DNA of 64,000 bases from Chloroflexota bacterium (GTDB lineage Bacteria; Chloroflexota; UBA6077; CF-72): assembly GCA_019239775.1 (NCBI GenBank), contig JAFAZN010000098.1, positions 1-64,000 of the forward strand, read 5' to 3'. The notes beneath the pieces are model-generated. The model saw only the letters and a list, made by a program, of their open reading frames with translations, was not told where the DNA came from and made no database searches. Shown in pieces: positions 36,909 to 45,167 of this stretch. Every line of letters begins with the position of its first letter. The stretch's first letter is position 1. The translations under genes were made by a program, and so were the position numbers.

Positions 36909-37844
36909 CTAGCTGTAGCGCACGCGCGGATCCACGATGCCGTAGCTGAGGTCTGCCACCAGCGTGCCGACAATCGTCGCCGCGGTCGTCATGGTCAGGA
37001 TGGCCAGGAGGATCGGGTAATCCCTGGCTACGGCTGCCTCGTAAAACAGGCGTCCAACGCCTGGCCAGGAGAACACGTACTCGGTGATCAGGGCGCCCGA
37101 GACGACCGCCGGCAGGACGTACCCGAGCTGCGTCACGACGGGTAGCAGGGCGTTGCGGAGCACATGCCGGCTGGTGACCAACGTTCGCGGCAGGCCCTTC
37201 GCATCCGCCGTTCGGACGTAATCCTGATTGAGCACCTCTAGCACTTCCGAGCGCACGAAGCGCGTGAACGTCACCAGCGCGGCCAATCCCAGCACCAGGG
37301 CTGGAAAGATGATGTAGCTGAACCACTGCCACGGTCCGCCGCGGCCCTGGCCGTTCGGGAACCAGCCCAGCACGCTGTTCAGCACCACGATCAGCGTGAG
37401 TCCGAACCACCAGGTCGGCAGGGCGTGACCGAGCGTGGTCACGAGCCTTGTCAGGTTGTCGGCGAGTTTTCCGCGGTGGGTGGCGGCGAGCACGCCGAGA
37501 GGCACGCCGAGGAGCGCAACTAAGTAGCTCATGATGCCGAGCTGGATCGACGGCCACAGGCGCTCGGCCACGACGTCTGTGGCCGGACGCGAATAGAAGT
37601 ACGACCGACCGAAGTCCAGGTGCGCCGCGTTGCCAAGCCAGTGCAGGTACTGGATTGGCAATGGGTCGGTGAGGCCGAACTGCTGCTTGACGCGGGCGAT
37701 GTCTTCAGCGCTGGTGCGCGGGTTATTTGCCAGCGCGGCCTCGGGGCCGCCCGGGGTCAGGTGGATCAAAAAGAAGATGGCGGTGATGACCACCAACAGC
37801 AACAGCACCGACTGCAACAGCCGGCGGACCAAAAAGCGCCTCAC
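36909..37844 (-). CDS. Peptide/nickel-type ABC transporter permease (DppB-like)
   Basis: A 311-residue permease that starts with a GTG. Features are the N-terminal helix LLQSVLLLLVVITAIFFLIH, loop DPLPIQYLHWLGNAAHLDFG, EAA-like loop VRTADAKGLPRTLVTSRHVL and end LVADLSYGIVDPRVRYS, all standard for DppB/OppB. It pairs with the DppC-like gene. A 267 bp repeat-filled gap separates it from the binding-protein gene, which in the minus-strand direction comes first. Confidence 0.92.
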   Translation of the reverse strand: MRRFLVRRLLQSVLLLLVVITAIFFLIHLTPGGPEAALANNPRTSAEDIARVKQQFGLTDPLPIQYLHWLGNAAHLDFGRSYFYSRPATDVVAERLWPSIQLGIMSYLVALLGVPLGVLAATHRGKLADNLTRLVTTLGHALPTWWFGLTLIVVLNSVLGWFPNGQGRGGPWQWFSYIIFPALVLGLAALVTFTRFVRSEVLEVLNQDYVRTADAKGLPRTLVTSRHVLRNALLPVVTQLGYVLPAVVSGALITEYVFSWPGVGRLFYEAAVARDYPILLAILTMTTAATIVGTLVADLSYGIVDPRVRYS

Positions 37845-37860
37845 GCGGCCGCGCGCCTCA

Positions 37861-38105
37861 CGTCACCACGCGCCAGGGCTGCGCACCCAGTGTTGGTGTC
37901 TCCACGAAGGTCCTCCCCAAGGGCGCCCGCACCGCAGAGGTCCATCCCCATGGAGGTGCCGATACCCGGAGGTCATCCCCACGGACGCCCCACCACACGG
38001 ACGTTCATCACCACGGGTGCAAACCCACGACCGTGCCAACCCACGGACGTGCCAACCCACGGACGTGCCAACCCACGGACGTCCACCCACTGGAGGGCTG
38101 CGTGC
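37861..38105 (-). repeat. Intergenic repeat tract, minus orientation
   Basis: On the minus strand the gap between the peptide-binding protein and DppB reads as units of ACGTCCGTGGGTTGGC, three of them in perfect tandem with a 16 bp period (about 38024-38085), followed by looser units such as CACCTCCATGGGGATG and GACCTCCGGGTATCGG. These match the CGTCCGTGGGGTTG variants of the tract at 121-560 but in opposite orientation on the chromosome. Confidence 0.8.
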
Positions 38106-38111
38106 AGCGGG

Positions 38112-39869
38112 CTACTGGGCCACGCTCCATGACAGCAGCGCGTCGTCATAGTCGAGGCGATCGCCTTTGTGCGCCACCACACCCTGGATCTTCTTCGAGA
38201 CCGGGCTAAAGGCCTTCAGCGCATAGAGATAATGTGACGGCAGGTCCGCATTGACCAGCTGTTGCACCTGGTCATAGATCTGTTTGCGCTTGGCGTCGTC
38301 GAGCTCGGTTGATCCCTGCTTGAACAGCTGATCCACCTGGGGGTTGGAGTACCCGGTCACATTCTGCTGGCCGCCAGTAATGAGCTGGGCCCGCGGCCCG
38401 AGCTCCGGGTCGAGCGAGCCGCCGCCGTACGTCGCCAGCGAGATATCGAAGTCGCGTTGGTGCGAAACCTGGTCGGTGTACGCGTTGAAGTCCAGGCCCT
38501 TGACCTCAATCTCGATGCCGAGCTGCTTGTACTGCTGCTGCAAGTACGTGGCGATCTTGGCGCGCGGAGCGCTCGAGGTGGGGTAGAGCACCTGCAGTTT
38601 GACGGGCTGTCCATCTTTGCCCATGAGCGAAGACCCTGAAAGCGTGTACCCGGCATCCGCCAGCAACTGCTTTGCGCGATTCATGTCCAGGTCGTATGGC
38701 TCGACGTTGGGGTTGACCCACTTGGTGTTGGTTGGCTGAATGAAGCTGTCCTGGGGCGTGGCCAGCCCACCTTCGGCGACGTCGAGAACGTCCTGTCGGC
38801 TGACAGCTCGCGCAAGCGCCTCGCGCACTCGCTTGTCGCTGAGGAAGGGCCTGGCGGTGTTGAACTCGAGAGCGCGGTAGCTGGCGTTCGCCGCGGTCCA
38901 CTCGACCATGTTCAGGTCGGGGTTGGCTTTGGCTTCCGCATACTGCGCGGGCGGAATGTTCGGCGCGTAGTTAGCGCGTCCGCTCTTCAGTTCTTCATAA
39001 GCGACTGTTGGCTGCTGGCCAGGCAGGATCTCGAGTTGCGGAATCTTCGGCTGGCCGCCTGGATACGTGCTGACCGGCGTGAACGTGGCGCCCTCGGCGA
39101 TCTTGAAGTCCTGGACCTTGTACGGGCCGAGCACCACGCTTGGGTTCAGAATCTCGGGGTTCGCGCTGGTGTCATTCCATGCCTTGCCGTCCCAGACCTT
39201 CTTCGGAATCGGACTGACCGTTGAGGCGATGCCGAGCGCCACGTCGCGTGCCTTCTGTTCGTTGAGCGTGACCTCGATCGTGCGCGTATCGGCCGCGGTC
39301 TTGAACGATGCGATCTCGGTGAGGTCGTCGAGGCCAACGAAGTTGTTCTCGGGCTTGCTGGCGTTGTCCCAGGCGAACTGGAAATCGTCCACGGTAATCG
39401 GCGAGCCATCCGACCACTTCAAGTCATTCCGCAGGGTGAACGTGTACGTCTTGCCGTCGGCCGAGACCTTCGGCATGTCGGTCGCCATCGCGGGCTTGTA
39501 CTCGAGGTTGTCCCAGTCGAATGCGAGCAGCCCGCCGGCGCCATGGCCACCCCAGAGCAAGATCGCGATGTCGGTCCAGGATTGTGTGTAGGAGGCCGCA
39601 TCGGGGTACGGGTGCAGCGTCTTACTCAGGTTGGCCAGTGAGGCAATGGTCAGGGTCTGGCCAGACGCAGCCGGCGCGGGCGCGCTCGTCGCCGCGGCGG
39701 CTGGCGCGGCTGTCGATGTAGCGCCGCCGGCCGGCGCGGACGTCGGCGGCGGCGCTGGGGTGGCCTGAGAGGCCGGCGCACCTGACGGCCCTGGTGCCGT
39801 ACATGCTCCGAGAACGAGACTCAGGCCCGCGAGTCCACGCAAGACGCGGGGGCGAATGGCGCCGAACAT
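38112..39869 (-). CDS. Family 5 peptide-binding lipoprotein of an ABC importer
   Basis: A 585-residue solute-binding protein. The N-terminus MFGAIRPRVLRGLAGLSLVL runs into a lipobox LGAC, then an Ala/Pro/Thr linker (residues 25-65) that spaces the domain from the membrane. The body has the SBP_bac_5 pattern: LTIASLANLSKTLHPYPDAA, YTFTLRNDLKWSDGSPITVD, FLSDKRVREALARAVSRQDV and QQQYKQLGIEIEVKGLDFN. The family binds oligopeptides, sugars or nickel chelates; specificity cannot be read. ATG at 39869; longer frame upstream enters selB. Confidence 0.93.
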   Translation of the reverse strand: MFGAIRPRVLRGLAGLSLVLGACTAPGPSGAPASQATPAPPPTSAPAGGATSTAAPAAAATSAPAPAASGQTLTIASLANLSKTLHPYPDAASYTQSWTDIAILLWGGHGAGGLLAFDWDNLEYKPAMATDMPKVSADGKTYTFTLRNDLKWSDGSPITVDDFQFAWDNASKPENNFVGLDDLTEIASFKTAADTRTIEVTLNEQKARDVALGIASTVSPIPKKVWDGKAWNDTSANPEILNPSVVLGPYKVQDFKIAEGATFTPVSTYPGGQPKIPQLEILPGQQPTVAYEELKSGRANYAPNIPPAQYAEAKANPDLNMVEWTAANASYRALEFNTARPFLSDKRVREALARAVSRQDVLDVAEGGLATPQDSFIQPTNTKWVNPNVEPYDLDMNRAKQLLADAGYTLSGSSLMGKDGQPVKLQVLYPTSSAPRAKIATYLQQQYKQLGIEIEVKGLDFNAYTDQVSHQRDFDISLATYGGGSLDPELGPRAQLITGGQQNVTGYSNPQVDQLFKQGSTELDDAKRKQIYDQVQQLVNADLPSHYLYALKAFSPVSKKIQGVVAHKGDRLDYDDALLSWSVAQ

Positions 39870-39879
39870 GGCATCTACC

Positions 39880-41775
39880 TTAGTACAGGACGCGCTCGTC
39901 GCCGACCCGGCGGGTGATCTTGTGCTCGTCGGTATAGCTGACCAGCGCCAGGGTGTACTTGCGCGACGCGTCAAGCAAGTCGCGAATCTGCGCCACCGTC
40001 CTTGGGCCATTGGCCGCAATATCAGCCCGAATGCGCGTCACGATGCCGTCGAGCGTTTCGCGGTCATAGACCAGGCCTGCTGCGACTTCGACGACGCGTC
40101 CCTGCGCGATCAGCGCATCCACCAGCTCGGAGGAGATGCGCAACTCCGCTTCGAGGTCCGCTCGGTCGGGCGGCGACACCCCCGCCTCGCGCAGGACGTC
40201 GAGCAGTCCCGCGACCTGGCGTTCTTCGACGTCCGAAAAGTTGACCGTGTGCGAAACCAGGCGCACGTACGGGCCGTCCTCCGTGGCGACACCGTCGGCC
40301 TTGAGTCGCTCCAGCTCGCGCACGAACAGCCGTGGCTCGGCGCCGAGTCGTGTGCGCAGCTCCTCTTTGGACAGCCCTCGGCGGAGCGGGTACCTCCGGT
40401 GAAACGCGCCGAGCGCGTCGTTGACCAGCCCGCTGAGCTGCTGCCAACCTGAGGTTGTCGCCACGAACGAGCGACCATCCACACGCGCCGACCCATTCGA
40501 AGCGTCGAGCAGCAGGACCTCATGTGCTTCCAGCAATCGGGTGATCGCAGCACGAACCTCAGTGGCAGGCATCCCCGAGCGGGCCGCGAGCGCGTCGACG
40601 TCAGACGGTTCGTGTGCCCGCAAACGTTCCAGGACGATCTCCTCAGGCGAACCCTGCGCCAGGACCTCGAGCTGCTGGAGCACGTTCGCCTGGCGTCGAC
40701 GGTGCCGCCGCGCATGCGCTTCGACAATGGTGCCGCCGCCGATGGTCATGCTCGGAGAGGGCAACCGCAGCACGAACAGGTCGCCGCGCGCCAGCGCCAC
40801 GTCGTCCTGCAGTCGCACCTGGACCCAGGCCTCGTCGCCAGGTTGGAGCTCGTCGCGATCCAGCAGTGACAGCTTGGCTAGCGTCTCAGCCGCGCCAGTG
40901 TGGAAGCTGACTTCGGTGTTGTGCTTGATCGCGTGTGCGTCGCGGATGAGGCGCAGGCGGGCATCGACCGCGCGGGTGGGCCGCAAACTCCCTGGCGCCG
41001 CGAGCACCTGGCCGCGGCGCAGGTCTTCGACGGCGACACCGCTGAGATTGACTGCCGTCCGCGTCCCGGCCGGGATCATTTCGAGCTTCTTGCGATGGCT
41101 CTGCAGGCCACGAACGCGCGAGCGCAGTCCACCTGGTTGCAGCTCCACCTCCATGCCCAGGTGAAGCTCGCCATCGATCAGCGTGCCGGTCACCACCGTA
41201 CCGAACCCCGCGACGGTGAACACGCGGTCTACCGGCAGGCGCGGGCGCCCACTGTTCGGGCGTGAGCGCTCCTTCTCCAAGAGGCGCTGGATCTCGGCGG
41301 TTAGTGCATCAAGACCCAGGCGCGTCGTGGAAGAACACGGGATGATCGATGCGCCGCCGAGGCATGTGCTGCTGAGGAACTCCTCCACATCGGCCTGGAC
41401 GAGGTCCAGCCATTCGTCGTCCACCAGGTCGCGCTTGGTAAGGGCGACAACGCCGTTGGAGATGCCGAGTAGATCGAGAATTGCCACATGCTCACGGGTC
41501 TGCGGCATGACGCCCTCGTCGGCGGCGATCACCAGCAGCGCGATATCGATGCCGCCGACGCCGGCCAGCATGTTGTGGATGAAGCGCTCGTGGCCGGGGA
41601 CGTCCACGATCGAGACCTCCTGGCCATTCGGCAATTGGAGCCAGGCAAAGCCGAGATCGATGGTCATGCCGCGCTCCTTTTCTTCCTGGAGGCGGTCAGG
41701 ATCGATGCCCGTGAGCGCGCGAATCAGCGTGGACTTGCCGTGATCGACATGGCCCGCAGTCCCGATGACTCTCAT
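39880..41775 (-). CDS. selB: Selenocysteine-specific elongation factor SelB
   Basis: Delivers Sec-tRNA(Sec) to UGA codons that are marked by a SECIS hairpin. It has 631 residues with GTPase motifs GTAGHVDHGKSTLIRALTG, DVPGHERFIHNMLAG and ALTKRDLVDD, elongation-factor domains II-III, and a C-terminal run of winged helices (for example EELRTRLGAEPRLFVRELER and ASRKYTLALVSYTDEHKITR) that bind SECIS RNA. The ATG at 41775 overlaps the selA stop (ATGA). No tRNA-Sec gene, selD or obvious selenoprotein is found in the window. Confidence 0.95.
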   Translation of the reverse strand: MRVIGTAGHVDHGKSTLIRALTGIDPDRLQEEKERGMTIDLGFAWLQLPNGQEVSIVDVPGHERFIHNMLAGVGGIDIALLVIAADEGVMPQTREHVAILDLLGISNGVVALTKRDLVDDEWLDLVQADVEEFLSSTCLGGASIIPCSSTTRLGLDALTAEIQRLLEKERSRPNSGRPRLPVDRVFTVAGFGTVVTGTLIDGELHLGMEVELQPGGLRSRVRGLQSHRKKLEMIPAGTRTAVNLSGVAVEDLRRGQVLAAPGSLRPTRAVDARLRLIRDAHAIKHNTEVSFHTGAAETLAKLSLLDRDELQPGDEAWVQVRLQDDVALARGDLFVLRLPSPSMTIGGGTIVEAHARRHRRRQANVLQQLEVLAQGSPEEIVLERLRAHEPSDVDALAARSGMPATEVRAAITRLLEAHEVLLLDASNGSARVDGRSFVATTSGWQQLSGLVNDALGAFHRRYPLRRGLSKEELRTRLGAEPRLFVRELERLKADGVATEDGPYVRLVSHTVNFSDVEERQVAGLLDVLREAGVSPPDRADLEAELRISSELVDALIAQGRVVEVAAGLVYDRETLDGIVTRIRADIAANGPRTVAQIRDLLDASRKYTLALVSYTDEHKITRRVGDERVLY

Positions 41776-43109
41776 CGTGTGCTGGCCACCGCACGCTCTA
41801 ACTGACCGTCTTGCTCCGGGAGGATTGCCCTCAGGTCCAGGAGGACACGGTCGTCTTCGATGCGCGCAATCACCGGTGGGTCTGCTTGGCGGAGGCTTGC
41901 CGCGAGTGCCTTGGCTGAGTTGGCCTCCAGGGCGACGGCCCAACTGGATTGCGTTTGCCCTGGCAGCGAGCCGCCGCCAACCGCGGACCGCGTCTCTACG
42001 ACCTCTGCACCCAGCCCGTGCGCGATGGCCTCCGCGCGAGAGCGCAGAACGTCCGATGGCGTTGCGATCATGCGCCACACCGGAATCTCACGCTCGGCGT
42101 CGCCGCGCACGTAGGCTGCCAGCGTTGCGCCCAGCGCAGCCAGGGTGAGCTTGTCAGGACGTATCGCCCGCATCAGCGGATGGCGTCGGAGCTGGCCGAT
42201 TTCCGCGGCGCGACCCACGATGATGCCCGCTTGTGGTCCGCCCAGCAGCTTGTCCCCGGAAAAAGCCACCAGCGTTGTACCCGCGGCGATGCTGGTCTGC
42301 ACCATCGGCTCGTGCGTCAGGCCGAATCGCGTGGTGTCCAGCAGTGCGCCTGAGCCGAGGTCATCTACCAGCGGGAGCCCGTGCCGGCTGGCGACATCCA
42401 CAAGTTCCTGGCCGGTGGGCTGGTGGATGAACCCGACCTGGAGAAAGTTCGAGGCGTGGACCTTGAGCAAGACGGCGGTGTTCGGCGTGATGGCGTTTTC
42501 GAAGTCCGCCGCGTAGGTTCGGTTGGTGGTGCCCACCTCGACGAGACTGACACCGGACTGGCGCATGACGTCCGGGATGCGGAAACCACCGCCAATCTCT
42601 ACCAGCTGGCCGCGCGAGATGATCGCCTCTCGGCCCTGTGCCAGCGCCGAAAGCACCAGCAGCACCGCGGCCGCGTTGTTGTTGGTCACCAGGCCGTCCT
42701 CAGCGCCGGTGAGACGCTTCAGTAGATCGGTAACCAGGTTGTGGCGGGAGCCGCGCTCACCTTCGCCGAGGTCATACTCGAGGTTCGAGTAGCCCAGCCC
42801 CGCGTCCTGGGCCGCCTGCATCGCTGCGCGGCTCAGCGGTGCACGCCCGAGGTTCGTGTGAATGACCACGCCCGACGCGTTCAGGACTGCCTTGAGCCGC
42901 GGCGCGGTTTCGCGCACAACGCGCTCGTGGACAAGGCGTGGCAAGTCATCGAGGGCATGTGGCCAGCCGCCGTTTTTGGTCGCCTGGCGGGCCTCGTCCA
43001 GCACCTCGCGCGCAGCATGCACCACCAGGTCATGCGGCAGCGTTTTGAGGCTGTCGTCCTGGAGGAGTCTGTCGACGGAAGGAAGTTCCCGTGGCGTGAG
43101 GGCGGCCAC
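41772..43109 (-). CDS. selA: L-seryl-tRNA(Sec) selenium transferase SelA
   Basis: A PLP enzyme that converts Ser-tRNA(Sec) to Sec-tRNA(Sec) with selenophosphate. It has 445 residues from a GTG at 43109 that places LPSVDRLLQ about ten residues in, as in E. coli SelA. Motifs are VIHTNLGRAPLS, YSNLEYDLGEGERGSRHN, VTNNNAAAVLLVLSALA, PLVDDLGSGALLDT and the PLP lysine in VAFSGDKLLGGPQAGI. No clear ribosome site precedes the GTG, and a TTG at 43187 inside the upstream gene is an alternative start. Operon with selB. Confidence 0.94.
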   Translation of the reverse strand: MAALTPRELPSVDRLLQDDSLKTLPHDLVVHAAREVLDEARQATKNGGWPHALDDLPRLVHERVVRETAPRLKAVLNASGVVIHTNLGRAPLSRAAMQAAQDAGLGYSNLEYDLGEGERGSRHNLVTDLLKRLTGAEDGLVTNNNAAAVLLVLSALAQGREAIISRGQLVEIGGGFRIPDVMRQSGVSLVEVGTTNRTYAADFENAITPNTAVLLKVHASNFLQVGFIHQPTGQELVDVASRHGLPLVDDLGSGALLDTTRFGLTHEPMVQTSIAAGTTLVAFSGDKLLGGPQAGIIVGRAAEIGQLRRHPLMRAIRPDKLTLAALGATLAAYVRGDAEREIPVWRMIATPSDVLRSRAEAIAHGLGAEVVETRSAVGGGSLPGQTQSSWAVALEANSAKALAASLRQADPPVIARIEDDRVLLDLRAILPEQDGQLERAVASTR

Positions 43110-43128
43110 GGACAGCGATTCTAGAACT

Positions 43129-43665
43129 TCAGGTTTGTGAGCCTGATTTGTGGCGGCCGCGTTCGATGAGCCACAGGCCTGCGCCAACCAGCAGCAGCGG
43201 CCAGGTGAGGTGAAAGATTGCGCCGAAGGTGTCCTTCAGCCAGGGTGCCTGCATCACGAAGCTGAGCCATGCGATGACGGCCAGGGCGGCGGCTGGCCAG
43301 ATCGCCCAGCGATGCCTGAACGGATCGCCGAAAAGGTAGATGACGCCGAAGCCTGTGGCCAGGCTGCCGGCCAGGAGCGCGCCGTGGATGTAGTCAGGGG
43401 TGAGGTCGTGCGAAGACAGCAGGGTGCCGAGGCCGAGGCCGCCCAACACGCCCGCGGCGACCACCAGGTTGGACGCCCGATGTGGCTGATTGAAGTAGGC
43501 AAAGAACAGCGCGGCGGCGAAGGCCACAAAGAACAGGCCCGGGTTGGTTAGGTGGAGAACTTGCCCGATCAGAATCGTCAACCCAATGCCGATCAGCGCC
43601 GCAGCGGCGACAGAGCCCGAGCGCCCGCGCAAAGCCGAGGTGGTGGACACACACCTTTGACGCAC
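43129..43665 (-). CDS. Uncharacterised polytopic membrane protein upstream of selA
   Basis: A 178-residue protein with about five or six hydrophobic helices (AAAALIGIGLTILIGQVLHL, LFFVAFAAALFFAYF, VVAAGVLGGLGLGTLL, WAIWPAAALAVIAWLSFVMQ, WPLLLVGAGLWLIERGRH). The layout is like small DUF5668/LiaF-TM type proteins, but I do not recognise a family. It begins with GTG at 43665 (a GTG at 43650 is alternative) and ends 19 bp before selA, so it may share the transcript. An inverted-repeat element lies 24 bp upstream. Confidence 0.7.
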   Translation of the reverse strand: MRQRCVSTTSALRGRSGSVAAAALIGIGLTILIGQVLHLTNPGLFFVAFAAALFFAYFNQPHRASNLVVAAGVLGGLGLGTLLSSHDLTPDYIHGALLAGSLATGFGVIYLFGDPFRHRWAIWPAAALAVIAWLSFVMQAPWLKDTFGAIFHLTWPLLLVGAGLWLIERGRHKSGSQT

Positions 43666-43689
43666 CGCCAGTCGTTTTGGTTGCGCCGA

Positions 43690-44026
43690 CTCCGCGCACC
43701 ACCGCCCGGGCTCAGAGGTTTAGTGCGCGGCAGCTTCGCCTGCGCCGGCTTCGCTTCGCGGCGACCCACCCGGCGGACACCTCGACGGTTTCGCGGTTGG
43801 ACCCTGGGCCAACGCACTGCCACTGGGCAATGTCGCTGGGTGCCGACTGGTATCTGTGCCGTGCGGCGAAACATCATTGGGGCCAATCTGCAGGGCACTG
43901 CGTGACACGAACCGTTGGTGCGCTGGCGCGCGGGCGGCGCCTGCGCGGTCGCCGCCGCGAAGCGGAGCGGTTATATGCGGAGCTACCGCGCACTAAACCT
44001 TCAACCCCGGGCGGTGGTGCGCGGAG
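43690..44026. mobile_element. 337 bp non-coding element bounded by 46 bp inverted repeats (MITE- or BIME-like)
   Basis: The gap between the membrane-protein gene and the sugar permease stop is almost wholly this element. The left arm 43690-43735 and the right arm 43981-44026 are inverted copies, identical at 41 of 46 positions, starting CTCCGCGCACCACCGCCCGG. Each arm contains its own stem, CCGCGCAC / GTGCGCGG, spaced by about 23 bases. Weaker mirrored similarity (CTTCGCGGCG..GACC) extends further in. No transposase frame and no clear target-site duplication are visible. It could be a small non-autonomous transposon, a paired REP-like unit, or a two-way terminator. Confidence 0.6.
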
Positions 44027-44033
44027 GCGGGGG

Positions 44034-44927
44034 TTAGCCTTTGATGCCGGTGGTGGCAACTCCTGGGCGGAAGTATTGCTGTAGGGCCAAGAAGACGAGC
44101 ACGACGGGTAAGACCAGGATCGTCGAGCCTGCCATCAGCAGGCCATAGTCCGTTGCGTTTTGGCCTACCGCGAAGGTCGCTACGGCGACTGGCAGGGTGT
44201 ACATGCGCTCTGAGCTACTCACCACCAGCGGCCAGAGGAAGTTGTTCCAGGACGCCAGGAACGTCAGGATGCCCAGCGTCGCCAGCGGCGCGTAGCTGAT
44301 CGGGAACACCACCCTGAAAAAGATGCCGAGCTCACTGGCGCCGTCGATCCGCGCGGCCTCGAGCAGGTCGTCGGGAATGCCCAGCATGAACTGGCGCATC
44401 AGGAAGACGCCGAACGGACCTGCCGCGAACGGCAGGATCAACGCGGGATAGCTGTTGACCAGCCCCAACGTGCTCATCAACACGAACAGTGGCACCAGCG
44501 TGACGGTGCTCGGCACCATCAACGTGGCCATCACAATCAGGAAGATCTGCTCGCGCCCCGCAAAGTGCAGCTTCGCCAGCGCGTAGCCGAGCATCGAGCA
44601 GAACAGCAGGTTGGCGCCCACCACGAACACGGCCACCACCAGTGAGTTGAAGAAGAACAGCGGGAAATTGAGCTTCTGAAACAGCGTGGTGTAGTTGTCG
44701 AGCGTTGGCCTGACCGGCAGCAGCGTGGGCGGGAACGCGTGAAGCTCCTGGGCATCTTTGAACGACGAGGCCACCATCCACAGGAACGGTCCCGCGACCA
44801 GCACCAGGCCCAGCGCGAAGACGATGAAGACCCACCAGTTACGCGGCAGCAGCGCCGGCGCGCGATGCGTTTGCGCATCCTTGACGCCAACACGTGAGAA
44901 AGTTGCGCTATGCGCCGAGACGCTCAT
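44034..44927 (-). CDS. Carbohydrate ABC transporter permease, MalG-like
   Basis: A 297-residue permease from MSVSAHSATFSRVGVKDAQT at 44927. It has six helices (NWWVFIVFALGLVLVAGPFL first), the periplasmic-loop region TLDNYTTLFQKLNFPLFFFN, and the EAA loop EAARIDGASELGIFFRVVFP typical of CUT1 sugar permeases. It ends QQYFRPGVATTGIKG. It works with the MalF-like permease and family 1 binding protein upstream in the transcript, but is separated from malF by a 240 bp highly structured spacer. No sugar ATPase (MsmK/MalK) is present here. Confidence 0.92.
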   Translation of the reverse strand: MSVSAHSATFSRVGVKDAQTHRAPALLPRNWWVFIVFALGLVLVAGPFLWMVASSFKDAQELHAFPPTLLPVRPTLDNYTTLFQKLNFPLFFFNSLVVAVFVVGANLLFCSMLGYALAKLHFAGREQIFLIVMATLMVPSTVTLVPLFVLMSTLGLVNSYPALILPFAAGPFGVFLMRQFMLGIPDDLLEAARIDGASELGIFFRVVFPISYAPLATLGILTFLASWNNFLWPLVVSSSERMYTLPVAVATFAVGQNATDYGLLMAGSTILVLPVVLVFLALQQYFRPGVATTGIKG

Positions 44928-44963
44928 GCCTGTCGCCCACACGCGGTCACGCCACACACTGTG

Positions 44964-44980
44964 TTGGCGTTCGACGCCAA
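44964..44980. other. Hairpin in the malF-malG spacer
   Basis: TTGGCGT-TCG-ACGCCAA is a perfect 7 bp stem with a three-base loop, 37 bp before the malG ATG in the transcribed direction. It is one of five hairpins in this spacer. Confidence 0.5.
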
Positions 44981-45048
44981 TGCCCGGCGCAGCGCGTCAG
45001 CAGGGGGGACGCCGCGGGAAGGAGCGACGGAACGGAGCGACTGGCGGC

Positions 45049-45065
45049 GGGGGCGGCACGCCCCC
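45049..45065. other. GGGGGC-GGCAC-GCCCCC hairpin in the malF-malG spacer
   Basis: A perfect 6 bp GC-only stem with a five-base loop, just downstream (in the direction of transcription) of the three CATG palindromes. No U-run follows, so it is not a standard terminator. Confidence 0.55.
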
Positions 45066-45082
45066 TGACCAGTGCGAAGCAC

Positions 45083-45155
45083 GCCAGCCGAGCATGCTCG
45101 GCTGGCCACCGTGGCGCATGCGCCACGGTGCGGAGCCCGCTCATGAGCGGGCTCC
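45083..45155. repeat. Three back-to-back perfect 24 bp palindromes, each centred on CATG
   Basis: Positions 45083-45106 have arm GCCAGCCGAG, 45107-45130 arm CACCGTGGCG and 45132-45155 arm GGAGCCCGCT; each arm is followed by CATG and its exact complement. All three are 24 bp and perfect. The first two are adjacent with no spacer and the third follows after a single C. The arms differ in sequence, so it is the geometry (10 bp stem, CATG loop) that is kept. They lie 12 bp after the malF stop and upstream of malG on the minus-strand transcript. As RNA they would be three tandem hairpins; as DNA, three dyad sites. Confidence 0.95.
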
Positions 45156-45167
45156 CTCCAAATGACT

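Noticed and set aside
43674..44036. Short overlapping frames in the inverted-repeat element with LPRTKP..PGGGAR peptides on both strands
   Set aside because: The same peptide appears on both strands only because the two inverted arms are copies of each other.
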